The notes under the pieces: generated by a model
What the model saw: only the letters and a program-made list of their open reading frames with translations
Told to the model about the DNA's origin: nothing
Database searches by the model: none
Assembly (NCBI RefSeq): GCF_019345465.1
Contig: NZ_JAHKRC010000013.1
Span: 121,290-185,289 of the forward strand
Source: Pseudomonas sp. NKUCC02_KPG
GTDB taxonomy: Bacteria > Pseudomonadota > Gammaproteobacteria > Pseudomonadales > Pseudomonadaceae
Direction: 5' to 3'
DNA length: 64,000 bases
Made by a program: the position numbers and the translations under genes
Shown here: positions 51,337-60,970 of the stretch, one piece after another
Layout of the letters: each line of letters begins with the position of its first letter
How positions within the stretch are numbered: position 1 is the first letter of the stretch

Positions 51337-52821
51337 TTACTGCTGGCTGGCGACACCGCCAAAGCGTGTGGTCATTGCAGTGATGAAGTCTTCAAGGCTC
51401 ATTTTCTGACCATTGAGGTCCACCAGGCCTTCTGCGTAATTGAGCGAAGCCAGGATGTTGTTGCCATCCACTTTGGCCAACCCGGTTTGCACGGCCATCA
51501 CACCTGCCATCTCACTGTTCATGCTGGCCATTTTGGCAATGGTTTGCGGGTCAGTTTGACCGACCAGTTGCGCCTGAACAGCTGACAGGTCAGCAATCAT
51601 CGGCTTGGACAACTGCAGTTTTGCATCCAGCGCAGTCAGCATTTGCTTGGTGACTTCGATAGGCGCCGCCTCAAACGAGGTTGGCTTGGCCAGGCTCATG
51701 GCAACGTTGAGCTGGCTTTCGCCGTTTTCGGTTTTGATCGTGAACTTTTCCAGCGCCAGCTGCGGTTTGGCGGCCAGCAGTTTTTCAACCTCTACCTGCA
51801 TCAACACTTGTTCGGCCGGGGTCAGCGGTGTTTGCGGCAAGGTGCCGTCAGCCTGAGGCTGGAATTTGTTCTGGTAGATCTGCAACAGCGCCTGCATGGC
51901 CGGGATGTCGAGGCTGCTGGCAGTGAGGACCATTTGCGCGCTGCCCACTGGCTTGCCGTCCAGGGTGATGTCACCCACTTTGTAAGACAGGCGCCCGGAC
52001 ATCAGGTTGCCAGTAGCGGAAGAAGAATCCGCGTACTCGAAGTTTTTGAGCTTGATGACCGATTGTGCGGCGCCATACGTCAGTTGGCCTTCGCTCAGTA
52101 CCATCACGTTCTGGCCGAGATAGAAGCCAAATGGCGTTTTTTTCAGGTCGCTGGCGAGGGTCAGACCATTGAGTTCGACCAGTACGGGCGGGTTGTCGAC
52201 CGTGACCGCGTGGAGCTTGAGGTGGTCCATGTAGCCTTTGGCTTTCAGGTTCTGGCCATCGGCATCGGTTTGAGCCTCCATGGTCAGGCCCGAGAAGCTG
52301 AAGCTGGAGTTGTCGTCCAGCTTGGTCTCAAGCGCCACCAGTTCCATATGACCATCAACCGAGCGGTTGTAACCCATGGTGACCTGGCCTTTGAGCGGCG
52401 TCTGATCCTTGGTTGCAGCGAACCACTTTTCGGTGAAAGGGGATTTTTCCAACGCGTAATTGTTGACTGCCATCACTGGCATCCACTTGAACGTCTTGAT
52501 GCGCGACCACGGCAGCGGGCCATGCTCGATGTTATCGACAAACAGCAACTCTACAGGTGGTGCGTCCGGGCCCGCTTTGTCGTCCTGGAGTTTCAGGCGA
52601 TAGTGCGCGGTGCTGCTGTAGAGGTTGCGCTCAATAGACACCAGTTCGAGAGTGCCGTGGGTGGTGGAGCCTTGAAGTTGGGTTGCCAGCTCCTGGTTGG
52701 ATTGCTCAATCGCGGCCTGCAACACACCTTCGATTTTGCTGCCGGTGTACCACGCCCCGGCGGTATTCAGTGCTCCAACAACAATCACAATCCCTGCCAG
52801 CACGCCTAATGGTTTGTTCAT
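51337..52821 (-). CDS. YdgA-like DUF945 protein
   Basis: Protein of 494 residues with an N-terminal membrane anchor or signal (MNKPLGVLAGIVIVVGALNTAGAWYTGSKIEGVL, the typical DUF945 GAWYTG-K start) and a long beta-rich periplasmic part. E. coli YdgA belongs to this family; role unclear. The ATG at 52821 follows a TTG in frame. Confidence 0.85.
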   Translation of the reverse strand: MNKPLGVLAGIVIVVGALNTAGAWYTGSKIEGVLQAAIEQSNQELATQLQGSTTHGTLELVSIERNLYSSTAHYRLKLQDDKAGPDAPPVELLFVDNIEHGPLPWSRIKTFKWMPVMAVNNYALEKSPFTEKWFAATKDQTPLKGQVTMGYNRSVDGHMELVALETKLDDNSSFSFSGLTMEAQTDADGQNLKAKGYMDHLKLHAVTVDNPPVLVELNGLTLASDLKKTPFGFYLGQNVMVLSEGQLTYGAAQSVIKLKNFEYADSSSATGNLMSGRLSYKVGDITLDGKPVGSAQMVLTASSLDIPAMQALLQIYQNKFQPQADGTLPQTPLTPAEQVLMQVEVEKLLAAKPQLALEKFTIKTENGESQLNVAMSLAKPTSFEAAPIEVTKQMLTALDAKLQLSKPMIADLSAVQAQLVGQTDPQTIAKMASMNSEMAGVMAVQTGLAKVDGNNILASLNYAEGLVDLNGQKMSLEDFITAMTTRFGGVASQQ

Positions 52822-52950
52822 CAATTGACCCGTTCAATGTCCGTTGTGTTGAAAGTAAAAGCGGTCTTTGCAAAGCCCTTCATGGGCCCAAAGTGCTAGC
52901 AGGTTAACACTGGCGACAGAGCAGGCGCTGCTCTTGAGTAACGCCAGGCC

Positions 52951-53595
52951 TCATGCGGGTTGAGCGTAACGCTGGTCGATCTCGTCAAGTTGATGATCAA
53001 AGCTCTTGAGGCTGGCACTCCAGGTGTACACCAGCACTTCCAGGTCGTGGTCGATGCAGGTTTCTCCTACGGAATTGAAAGATACATCCGAATAATCTAG
53101 CTGATAGCGCTCACGGGCCATCGCCGCTGCGACATCCGAGAGCTCACGCGCAGTGTCGAGCCATTGGCGATCTTCGGATGGCAGGGCTTTATCGAGTTGC
53201 AGGCATTGGGCTTTAAGGGCATCCAGGCTCTTTTCCAGCGGGGTGCCGGTCAGCTCGCCCATGAACTCCTGGAAGGTTCGGCCCGGCTGCCAGTAGCTCC
53301 CCCAGAAATAGCGATCGAATACCGTTTCGACCCGGCGCAATGCAACCTTGGTGTCCCAGATAAGGACACGGGTCTGGCCTTGGGTGATCTGGCGCTTTTT
53401 GATTTGCCGGGTTTGCACCAGGGCGCAGGCCACTACCACTATGGCCAGTACGGCAATCAGGGCGCTGGCACTGTCGAGAAAGATCATTGCCTTGTCGATC
53501 TGGTGCGCCAGCATGATGCCGTAGAAGTAAGTCGCCGAAAGCAGCACTACCGCCGCTACAGCACACCAGAAACCGGGAGCATAAGGGTTTTTCAT
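52951..53595 (-). CDS. Hypothetical two-TM membrane protein
   Basis: Protein of about 214 residues: two N-terminal membrane helices (FWCAVAAVVLLSATYFYGIMLA; ALIAVLAIVVVACALV) followed by ~150 residues of soluble helical sequence with conserved-looking aromatics (DRYFWGSYWQPGRTFQEFMGEL). Not recognised. I chose ATG 53595, preceded by GGGGA, over an ATG five codons upstream with no ribosome site. A lone gene on the minus strand between DUF945 and the efflux operon. Confidence 0.65.
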   Translation of the reverse strand: MKNPYAPGFWCAVAAVVLLSATYFYGIMLAHQIDKAMIFLDSASALIAVLAIVVVACALVQTRQIKKRQITQGQTRVLIWDTKVALRRVETVFDRYFWGSYWQPGRTFQEFMGELTGTPLEKSLDALKAQCLQLDKALPSEDRQWLDTARELSDVAAAMARERYQLDYSDVSFNSVGETCIDHDLEVLVYTWSASLKSFDHQLDEIDQRYAQPA

Positions 53596-53702
53596 TATTA
53601 GTATCCCCATCAGGCATGGTCTGCACGATGAGGAGGGCTACAGACCCGCAAACGCCCTGAACCATCGTTCTGATACCGATAATTCAGAGCATAGCAACGC
53701 TG

Positions 53703-55148
53703 TCAGGGTTTAGCGTTTGCAGGGGCGTGCGTTCGTCCACTTTCCCAGCCGCCACCCAGGGCCAGAAACAGATCGATCTGGCTCATGGCTACCTGGGTAT
53801 TGGCAGCCGACAATTGCGCGCGCATGTCGGTGTAGGTACGGGTTGCTTGCAAGTCGGCCAAAAATGACTCGCGCCCGGCCTGGAAGAACTGATGGGTCTG
53901 ATCGGCCGCGGTTTTTGCCGACTGCTCTGCATCTGCCAATGCATCGCGGCGCTGCAACAGCGCGGTGTATTGCACCAGACTGGTCTGGGTTTCACGGATG
54001 GCGTTGAGCACTACGCCGTCGAACCTGGCCAATGCCCCCTGGGTAACAGCCTCTGCTTCACGAATTCGGGCTCGCGAGCCATTGGTCGGAATCGTCCAGC
54101 TCAGCATCGGGCCAAAGCCCCAGCGGTTGGTGGGCGCCGTACCCAGATTGTCGATGATGCCCACCGTGCCAATGCTGGCACCGATGCTGATGTCCGGGTA
54201 CAGGGAGCCCGTGGCGACACCTATCTCAGCGGTCGCTGCGGCCAGATGGCGTTCGGCCTGACGCACGTCAGGGCGGCGCTTGAGCAGCGCGGCACCGTCA
54301 CCTACAGGCAGCAGTTGCGCGATGTGCGGCAGCTCGGCACAGGTGGCAACGCCAGATGGCAGTTGGTCCAGCGGCTTGGCCAGCAACATGGACAGGCGGA
54401 ACAAACCGGACTGGCGCAACGCCTCGTAACGAGGCAATTCTGCCCGCAACGATTTGAACTGGGTTTCGGAGCGGGTGACTTGAGTTTCGTCGCCGCGGCC
54501 CGCATCACGCAGACGTTGGGTCAGGCTGGTGCTTTGCGCTTGCAGCCTGAGGGATTCATCAGCGATGTGGTGTTCTTCATTGGCTGCGCACACTTGGGTG
54601 TACGCCCGCACCACATCCGCTACCAGGGTGATGCGCGCGGTGTCGGCGGCGGCCTGAGTTGCGTCGGCATTGGCCTGCGCCGCTTCGATACCGCGCTGCA
54701 AGGTGCCCCACAAATCGAACTGATACGAGGTGCTGATGCCCAGGTCGCCGACGTTGGCCACCGGCACCTTATCCGCCAGCAGGAAGGCTTCCCCGGACTC
54801 TTGCAGACGCTGAGCGCCCGCCTTCACCGAGCCACTCCAGCCTCCGGCCGACTGCGCCTGCTCAACCTGAGCCCGCGCCCGCGACAGGTTCGCCGCCGCG
54901 ACCCGCAAGTCGGTGTTGGAGGCCAGCGCCTGACGTACCAGCTCGTTGAGTTTCGGGTCTTGGTAGAGCTTCCACCAATCATCGGGGACCGGCGCGGACA
55001 TCACATTGGCACCCTCGCCCGCCAGTTCACCCTGCAAGTCCGGGCGTTGCATGGCCGCGTCTTTGGGCAAGTGGTAATCAGGGCCAAGCAACTGGCAACC
55101 GGACAGCAGCAAACCCAGCCCTACGGCTGCCAGGTGAACGGCTTTCAT
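53703..55148 (-). CDS. Outer-membrane efflux lipoprotein, NodT/OprM family
   Basis: Protein of 481 residues with a lipoprotein signal (LAAVGLGLLLSGCQLLGPDY, lipobox Cys18), two OEP repeats of long helices (LRVAAANLSRARAQVEQAQ; ERHLAAATAEIGVATGSLYPDISIGASIG), and the usual PDDWWKLYQDPKLNELV start. It forms the outer-membrane channel for the HlyD/FUSC pump encoded upstream; its start overlaps the adaptor gene (ATGA). Confidence 0.92.
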   Translation of the reverse strand: MKAVHLAAVGLGLLLSGCQLLGPDYHLPKDAAMQRPDLQGELAGEGANVMSAPVPDDWWKLYQDPKLNELVRQALASNTDLRVAAANLSRARAQVEQAQSAGGWSGSVKAGAQRLQESGEAFLLADKVPVANVGDLGISTSYQFDLWGTLQRGIEAAQANADATQAAADTARITLVADVVRAYTQVCAANEEHHIADESLRLQAQSTSLTQRLRDAGRGDETQVTRSETQFKSLRAELPRYEALRQSGLFRLSMLLAKPLDQLPSGVATCAELPHIAQLLPVGDGAALLKRRPDVRQAERHLAAATAEIGVATGSLYPDISIGASIGTVGIIDNLGTAPTNRWGFGPMLSWTIPTNGSRARIREAEAVTQGALARFDGVVLNAIRETQTSLVQYTALLQRRDALADAEQSAKTAADQTHQFFQAGRESFLADLQATRTYTDMRAQLSAANTQVAMSQIDLFLALGGGWESGRTHAPANAKP

Positions 55149-56047
55149 CGCGCACTCTCCGGGGCAGGCCTGTCTTTGGACGAGTCTTCGATAATGGACA
55201 CTGTCGCAGTGCGACCGGCGATCATGCGAAAGTCCTCCGGCACATCATCAAACACAATGCGCACCGGAATCCGCTGCGCCAGCCGTACCCAGCTGAACGC
55301 CGGGTTGACGTTGGGCAGCAGGTTCTGGCCGCTGGTACGGTCACGGTCTTCGATACCCGCCACGATGCTTTCGACATGACCACGCAAACGGGCATTGTCG
55401 CCAATCACGCGGATATCAACGCTCTGACCGACATGGATGCCATCGAGCTTTGTCTCCTCGAAATAACCGTCGATATGGAACGAGGTGCTGTCGACAATCG
55501 ACAACACAGGCCGCCCCGCCGTGACGAACTCATTGACCCGGGGTGCCCGGTCATTGACGTAGCCATCAACCGGGCTGCGCACGACGGTACGGTCCAGGTT
55601 CAGCTGAGCACTGTCCACGGCCACCTGGGCCTCGGTGAGCGCGGCCTGAGCGCGCATTTCACGGGACTGGCTTTCTTCGAGCAGCTCACGGGCGACCAGA
55701 TTACCCAGCCCCTTGTTACGACGGCTTTCACGCTGGGCTTGCGCCAGGGTTTCCTTGCGATCGGCAACCGTGGCCTGGGCTTGGCGCAACGCCAGTTTGA
55801 AGCGTTCCTGATCAATGACAAACAACACCTGGTCACGGGTGACGAGCTGGTTGTCACGCACATCGACCTGCTTGATCAAGCCCGAGACATCAGGGGCTAT
55901 TTGCACAATGTCGGCTCGGATGTGGGCGTCGCGGGTCCAGGGAGCAAACATGTAATACATGGTCATGCGCCAGACCACGACGCAGGCAAACGTCACCACC
56001 AATAAGGTGAGAACGACACGGCCCAAGGTCAGTAAAGGTTTTTTCAT
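55145..56047 (-). CDS. HlyD-family efflux adaptor (AaeA/EmrA-like)
   Basis: Protein of 300 residues: one N-terminal membrane anchor (VVLTLLVVTFACVVVWRMTMYYMFAPW), then the biotinyl/lipoyl halves flanking a helical hairpin (HIRADIVQIAPDVSGLIKQVDVRDNQLVTRDQVLFVID ... VVRSPVDGYVNDRAPRVNEFV). It bridges the inner-membrane FUSC transporter and the outer-membrane factor. Its ATG overlaps the DUF1656 stop. Confidence 0.92.
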   Translation of the reverse strand: MKKPLLTLGRVVLTLLVVTFACVVVWRMTMYYMFAPWTRDAHIRADIVQIAPDVSGLIKQVDVRDNQLVTRDQVLFVIDQERFKLALRQAQATVADRKETLAQAQRESRRNKGLGNLVARELLEESQSREMRAQAALTEAQVAVDSAQLNLDRTVVRSPVDGYVNDRAPRVNEFVTAGRPVLSIVDSTSFHIDGYFEETKLDGIHVGQSVDIRVIGDNARLRGHVESIVAGIEDRDRTSGQNLLPNVNPAFSWVRLAQRIPVRIVFDDVPEDFRMIAGRTATVSIIEDSSKDRPAPESAR

Positions 56048-56253
56048 GTCATCAGATATCGACTAAACGAATCCACAACGCCGAGTAACAGAGCGTAGAG
56101 ACCGACGTTGAACAAAGCCCGGTGCCAGACCAGACGGTAAAAGTGCACACGCGTGAGTAACCCGTGAACCACCAAAAACAGTAAATAGGTAATGCCCATC
56201 AATACCAGGAGCGTGGGCAGGAATACCCCGCTGATATCTACATCACCGATCAT
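56044..56253 (-). CDS. DUF1656 small membrane protein (AaeX-like)
   Basis: Protein of 69 residues with two membrane helices (FLPTLLVLMGITYLLFLVVHGLL; LFNVGLYALLLGVVDSF). This small gene regularly sits between FUSC transporter and HlyD genes; AaeX in E. coli. It overlaps both neighbours by four bases. Confidence 0.88.
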   Translation of the reverse strand: MIGDVDISGVFLPTLLVLMGITYLLFLVVHGLLTRVHFYRLVWHRALFNVGLYALLLGVVDSFSRYLMT

Positions 56254-58340
56254 AGCGGCGCTCCATCAATGCTTTGAGCCTGAGGATGTGGCAGGTCGTC
56301 GTTGTCGACGATAAATTCGACGCCAGGCAGCAAAGCCAGACGCAGCCCGCTAAGGGCATGCAGCAGGTGCACCCGCGCTTCGCCTTCGCCTTGCAGGTCG
56401 TTGGCGTTGAGGGCGCGGCGAGTGCGGTCCATGGTCATTTGCAGGCCAAGGGGCATTGGCAAACGCTCACCCGCCTTGAGGCAGGCGCAAAAGTAGTCAC
56501 CCACATCGCTCACCACCTGACGCAACAGCCGTTGCGGTATACCCGTGACCCTTGGCGCATAGGCCAGCAAGTCCAGAAGGTTGAGTGCGACCCGCAGATC
56601 ACGCAGAGCGCTGCCCGTGTCCTGCCCGGTCAAGGCCAGACGCGGCAAGTGCTGCATCAGGCGATCAAGCATTTGCGCCCCCATGTGCCGGTGCTCGGCC
56701 AGAGTCGCGGGCTGGGTCAGGGTGACGATGTCGCGCCAGCTGAAACGCGTCAGACGCTTGGCCGCCAGCTCGGCACCGAACGGACGCGCAAGCAGGGTCC
56801 AGACGAAGGCAAACAGCAGACCGATGGGGCCTGCCAGGTTGGCGTTCATGAACACCATGAAGTCCGCATCGTAGGCGCCCTGAATGCTGATAAACGAAGC
56901 GGTGTTGACGATGGTCAGCAATGTGCCCAGGTAAAAACGCGGTTGTACGGTCAGGGTACCCACGCAGATGAACGGCACTGCGAACGCCAGTACCAGCATC
57001 GGAAAGTCGTGCAGGTTGGGCAGGATTACAAACAGGTACAGGCTGGCGAACACCACCGACAGCGAGGTCCAGAAAAAGAATCGGTAGATCTGCGGCGCCG
57101 GGTCGTCCATCGAGGCAAAAAAACTGCAGGCCACCGCGGCCAGAATCACGGCACTGGCGCCGTCGGTCCAGCCGAGCAATATCCACAGCACTGAGGCGAC
57201 GACAATCGCAGTCACGGTGGAAAATGCCGAATAGAGCATCAGCCCGCGATCGAGAAACGGCGTCAGCCGCCCAAGGCGCCAATGCCGGTATACGGCACGC
57301 CAGACATCCTGACTACCGGTCGATATGGCTTTTTGCAGGCTGCGACAGTCTTGCCACAGGTCGATCCATTCGCCCAGTCGATACAGCACGTTGGAAAAAA
57401 CCAATTGGCGACGATCATCCAGCGCCGCAGCACTGGGTTGTAACGCTTCGAGTTCATGGCGCAATGCTTGCCAATGCTCGATCGAAGCCCCTTCCCGGGT
57501 ACTTTCAAGCCACAGCTGAGCATGGTCGAGCAAAGGAGTGACTTTATCGAGCAGTTCAGGGGCGCGACGCTCCAGCGCGTAGAGTGCGTCGTCCAGTGCA
57601 TCGACCACGGGTAACAAGTGGATCATGCGCCCGCGCAACTCTTTGGTATTGCGCACGGTCTGCGGGTGCGCGCCCTCATGGGGCAGTTGGCCAATCATCA
57701 TTTCAAGACTGTTGAAGGTCGTGACCATCGATGCGCGCAGGCTGCTGGCTTTGCTCGGCTCAACGTCGCGAGCCAGAAAGTGCTTGCTGTAATTGCTCGC
57801 ATCGGCGAACCACTTGGCCGCCGAGTCGATAAAAACCGGGGTCAAGCGGCGAGGCCAGAACATGCTGCCGACCACCGCCGCGCAGACTATCCCGAGCATG
57901 ATTTCCTCGGTACGCGAGACGGCGATGTCGAAGACGTTCAGCGGGTTGTCCACAATCGGCAAAGCGATCATGGGCATGGTGTAACCGGCAAGCATGAATA
58001 TGTAGCTGTTGGCAGTGCGCAGGTGCAGCGACAGAAACAGCAAAATGCCGGTCCAGAGCGCGATCACCAACACCAGCAGAAATGGCGTTTGCACAAATAG
58101 CGGGACAAAAAATACGGCAGCCGCAGCGCCGATCAGGGTGCCCAGTGCGCGGTACACCGCCTTGGAACTGGTAGGCCCGACGAAGGGGCTGGAGACGATG
58201 TAAACCGTGGCCATGGCCCAATACGGACGGGGCATTTCCATTAACAATGCGATATACAGCGCGATCATCGATGCGGCGAACGTGCGCACACCATAGAACC
58301 AGTCACGGGCAGGCGGCATGCTGCTGAAAAACCCGTTCAA
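56250..58340 (-). CDS. FUSC/AaeB-family efflux transporter
   Basis: Protein of 696 residues with two blocks of membrane segments (about 15-160 and 360-510), each followed by cytoplasmic helical regions: the fusaric acid resistance/AaeB layout (RTFAASMIALYIALLMEMPRPYWAMATVYIVSSPFVGPTSSKAVYRALGTLIG). AaeB exports hydroxybenzoic acids; the substrate here is probably an aromatic acid. Operon order is marR, aaeB-like, aaeX-like, aaeA-like, outer-membrane factor. Confidence 0.92.
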   Translation of the reverse strand: MNGFFSSMPPARDWFYGVRTFAASMIALYIALLMEMPRPYWAMATVYIVSSPFVGPTSSKAVYRALGTLIGAAAAVFFVPLFVQTPFLLVLVIALWTGILLFLSLHLRTANSYIFMLAGYTMPMIALPIVDNPLNVFDIAVSRTEEIMLGIVCAAVVGSMFWPRRLTPVFIDSAAKWFADASNYSKHFLARDVEPSKASSLRASMVTTFNSLEMMIGQLPHEGAHPQTVRNTKELRGRMIHLLPVVDALDDALYALERRAPELLDKVTPLLDHAQLWLESTREGASIEHWQALRHELEALQPSAAALDDRRQLVFSNVLYRLGEWIDLWQDCRSLQKAISTGSQDVWRAVYRHWRLGRLTPFLDRGLMLYSAFSTVTAIVVASVLWILLGWTDGASAVILAAVACSFFASMDDPAPQIYRFFFWTSLSVVFASLYLFVILPNLHDFPMLVLAFAVPFICVGTLTVQPRFYLGTLLTIVNTASFISIQGAYDADFMVFMNANLAGPIGLLFAFVWTLLARPFGAELAAKRLTRFSWRDIVTLTQPATLAEHRHMGAQMLDRLMQHLPRLALTGQDTGSALRDLRVALNLLDLLAYAPRVTGIPQRLLRQVVSDVGDYFCACLKAGERLPMPLGLQMTMDRTRRALNANDLQGEGEARVHLLHALSGLRLALLPGVEFIVDNDDLPHPQAQSIDGAPL

Positions 58341-58795
58341 TTCATCGCTCCGTCAGGCAGTTGACCGGCCGCTTCAAAGGCTTTGATCACACGCAGTGCG
58401 GCTTCCTGGTCAGCCAGCGAAATGCCTGCCAGAGCCGCTCTTCTCAGTTGCACGAGTTGGGCTTCAATCGATTGCACCAGGGCGCGTCCGGTGTCGGTAA
58501 GACTCAGGGTTTTGGCGCGTCGGTCGCTGGCATCTTCACAGCGGCGTACGTAGCCGGCCTTGCACAGCTGATCGAGCAGACGCACCAGCGACGGGCTTTC
58601 CATCCCGGCAGCATGGGCCACGGTGACTTGTCTCACCCCCTCCCCCAAGCGCCCGATAATCAGCAGCGGCATGGCACAGGCTTCGGAAATGCCGTAGTTG
58701 ACCAGCGTAGCCTGGCAGACGCGACGCCAATGGCGAGTCGCAACCACCATGCCGGTGCTGATGCTCATTTGCAGTGGATCGAAAGTGTCAGGCAA
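58337..58795 (-). CDS. MarR-family regulator of the efflux operon
   Basis: Protein of 152 residues with a MarR winged helix (GVRQVTVAHAAGMESPSLVRLLDQLCKAGYVRRCEDASDRRAKTLSLTDTGRAL). It is the first gene of the efflux operon, its stop overlapping the transporter start (ATGA), so it should repress its own operon and be relieved by a phenolic or aromatic ligand. A palindrome lies just upstream. Confidence 0.92.
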   Translation of the reverse strand: MPDTFDPLQMSISTGMVVATRHWRRVCQATLVNYGISEACAMPLLIIGRLGEGVRQVTVAHAAGMESPSLVRLLDQLCKAGYVRRCEDASDRRAKTLSLTDTGRALVQSIEAQLVQLRRAALAGISLADQEAALRVIKAFEAAGQLPDGAMN

Positions 58796-58810
58796 GAGGC
58801 GTCACATAAT

Positions 58811-58824
58811 GTTAGTTTGCTAAC
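58811..58824. promoter_or_regulatory. Candidate MarR operator
   Basis: GTTAG-TTTG-CTAAC, followed by TATTAATATT, 15 bases upstream of the marR start. MarR sites are short palindromes of this type at or near the promoter, so an autoregulatory operator is likely. Confidence 0.5.
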
Positions 58825-58868
58825 TATTAATATTGCGCGGCCAGATGATCACAGTCAAGTGTTGCCAT

Positions 58869-59126
58869 TTATTTCTGCTTACCTACGATCGGTTTTGTGC
58901 GCAGCATGAGGTTCAGTTGGTCGACGATTTCAGCCCAATCGGCATCCTCAAGATGCTCTTCACGCAAAAACGCCGCTTGGGCAGGCGTCCAGAAAAATGC
59001 GTCTTCGAGCTTCAGGTCAGGCTTGAGCGGTGAGTGGGTTGTGACAAATTTTTCGATATCTTCGGGGCTGGACGGCAGGCCCAGTTGTTTGAACAAGGAC
59101 GGGAGGCTATGGGTTGGCTTTTGCAT
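58869..59126 (-). CDS. DUF2789 family protein
   Basis: Protein of 85 residues beginning MQKPTHSLPSLFKQLGLPSSPEDIEKFVTTH, helical, with FFWTPAQAAFLREEHLEDADWAEIVDQLN; matches the small DUF2789 family of unknown function. Its start overlaps the end of the upstream glycosyltransferase gene by 20 bases; an upstream ATG inside that gene is less likely. Confidence 0.8.
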   Translation of the reverse strand: MQKPTHSLPSLFKQLGLPSSPEDIEKFVTTHSPLKPDLKLEDAFFWTPAQAAFLREEHLEDADWAEIVDQLNLMLRTKPIVGKQK

Positions 59127-60723
59127 TGAGTTGACTCCATTCAGGTTCAGGGCCGCATTCGGCCCCAAGGCAAGTCAAATATAGTCGAGCCTGGGTGTCA
59201 TCGACGGCCAAGTCCTGTGCTTTGTGCCAACCTGCTGGAATAGAGCCGAAATCATCCGGCAGTTCTTTGCTACTGATCAGCCAGACCCGCCCCGTACCGG
59301 CCGGCAAGTCTGCCAGTCGATCAACATAGATTTTGGCCCCATTGGCGTTCACCAGGGTGCCAAACCCGTAGTTGTTAGGACGTCCGGATGCGCCGCTGTC
59401 TGTGGGCGGCGTGTAGAGCAGGGGTTCAATCCCGGTCTTGTTGTAGTAGACGTAACTGAAGTACCAGAACAGGTCACTGACTACGATTCGGTCACCAGGC
59501 AGGAACTGTTGGTTTACGTGCTCAACCAGACGATCAAAATGGTCGGCATCGCTGCTGAAGTTACTGCGCAGGCCCACCAACTCAGTGCCAACAAACAGTG
59601 ACAGAAGTGCGAAGGCCAACGCACGCTTGTGCTTGAGCAGGCGATCCACTGCGATCGCCACAAGCAGTGGCAAGCCAAGTGCGGCAAACATCACGTAACG
59701 CTCGATAAACAGCGGCGAGACAAACGACACGGCGTAAATGGCCAGGATCGGCAGCAGGGTGTAAATCACGATCAATCCAGTGAATTTATGCCGGGATGAA
59801 TCGCGAACCGCCATCCATACCAAGCCGCCCAGCAGTGCAAGCGGTGCCAGCCAGAACAGCGGCCAAGGCAGGTTTTCGCCTTCGTCCTGAATCAAAAGCT
59901 GCCAGGTCATGGCGGGCAAAGAGCGGGCATCGACTGCAGGCTCCCAGCCCACATCACCGCCGCTCTTGAGGTCGTCCATGTGCTGCAGCAGATCCACCAG
60001 GCCGGGGAGCCAGGGCAGAAACAACAACACAATGGCAACATTGGCCAACCACCAGGCGGGACGCTTGATCAACCACCCGGAGCTACGGCCACTGATCAAC
60101 AGATATAGCCAGTGGGCGATCACACAGAAAGCGGTGAAGTAATGCGTATAGAACGCTGCCGCCATCAACCCGGTGTAAATGACCGGATAACGGAGTTTAT
60201 GCGGCGCTTTAACCCAATAGACCAGCGCAATCGTGGCGCCTATCAGCCACAGCCCCATGAGCGAGTACATCCTCACTTCCTGGCTATAACGCACTGCAGT
60301 CGGCAGCAATGCCAGCAGAAGCCCGGCCAGTAACGCGGCTCTTTGGGTTGCAATCAACCGCACGAGCCACATGCCCAGCAATACGGTTGCGATACCCGGC
60401 AAGACACTCAGGGTTCGGATGGAGACAAGACCGTCACCAAACAGCGCCATCCAGCCATGCAGCAGCATGAAATACAACGGAGGGTGAACATCGTGCGACG
60501 CATGCAACCAGATTTCGGCGAGGGGATAGTCGCTCAGCATCAGGCTGGAGCCCTCGTCGCACCAGACGGCAGAGGCTGTAAAACCATAGAGCCGCACCAC
60601 TGAGGCCAAGAGCAATATGCACCACAGCCACGGCTGGCGAACTATTTGGGTGAGTGCAATGTGGGGCGACTCAGGAGTACGCAACCGCAACTCCCCCACA
60701 TCGTTCTTGCTGAGTACGCCCAT
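59107..60723 (-). CDS. GT39-type membrane glycosyltransferase
   Basis: Protein of 538 residues with about ten membrane segments, starting with a short cytoplasmic region and the first-loop acidic motif WCDEGSSLML (about 54-63) typical of GT39/ArnT-like (PMT_2) enzymes, then HDVHPPLYFMLLHGW. The C-terminal ~150 residues are a soluble periplasmic domain. Such enzymes move a sugar from a polyprenyl carrier; the acceptor here (lipid, protein or polysaccharide) is unknown. Confidence 0.88.
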   Translation of the reverse strand: MGVLSKNDVGELRLRTPESPHIALTQIVRQPWLWCILLLASVVRLYGFTASAVWCDEGSSLMLSDYPLAEIWLHASHDVHPPLYFMLLHGWMALFGDGLVSIRTLSVLPGIATVLLGMWLVRLIATQRAALLAGLLLALLPTAVRYSQEVRMYSLMGLWLIGATIALVYWVKAPHKLRYPVIYTGLMAAAFYTHYFTAFCVIAHWLYLLISGRSSGWLIKRPAWWLANVAIVLLFLPWLPGLVDLLQHMDDLKSGGDVGWEPAVDARSLPAMTWQLLIQDEGENLPWPLFWLAPLALLGGLVWMAVRDSSRHKFTGLIVIYTLLPILAIYAVSFVSPLFIERYVMFAALGLPLLVAIAVDRLLKHKRALAFALLSLFVGTELVGLRSNFSSDADHFDRLVEHVNQQFLPGDRIVVSDLFWYFSYVYYNKTGIEPLLYTPPTDSGASGRPNNYGFGTLVNANGAKIYVDRLADLPAGTGRVWLISSKELPDDFGSIPAGWHKAQDLAVDDTQARLYLTCLGAECGPEPEWSQLNAKANP

Positions 60724-60923
60724 CCTTCACCTGCTGTGCATTAAGGCTGCGATTTGGGCAGCTTTGATTTTGGCGATTGTAGGGCACAGGCCCTGACAAA
60801 AGGGAGCGGGCTGAAGCGTCCTGGAAAAGAAAGATAGTGGCACCATGCAATCTCTTATCTCGCAGTCAGGCTAAACTAAACGTAACAAGGTTTGACAAGG
60901 ATTGGGTCAGTACCTAACTTGAA

Positions 60924-60933
60924 TTGGATCCAA
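60924..60933. promoter_or_regulatory. Palindrome TTGGATCCAA upstream of GntR gene
   Basis: Perfect 10-base palindrome 37 bases before the regulator start, a place and shape that suit autoregulation by a GntR-family protein. Inference only. Confidence 0.3.
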
Positions 60934-60970
60934 ACAAGCGTGCTGAACTTTCGGCGTAGGTAGTAGCAAC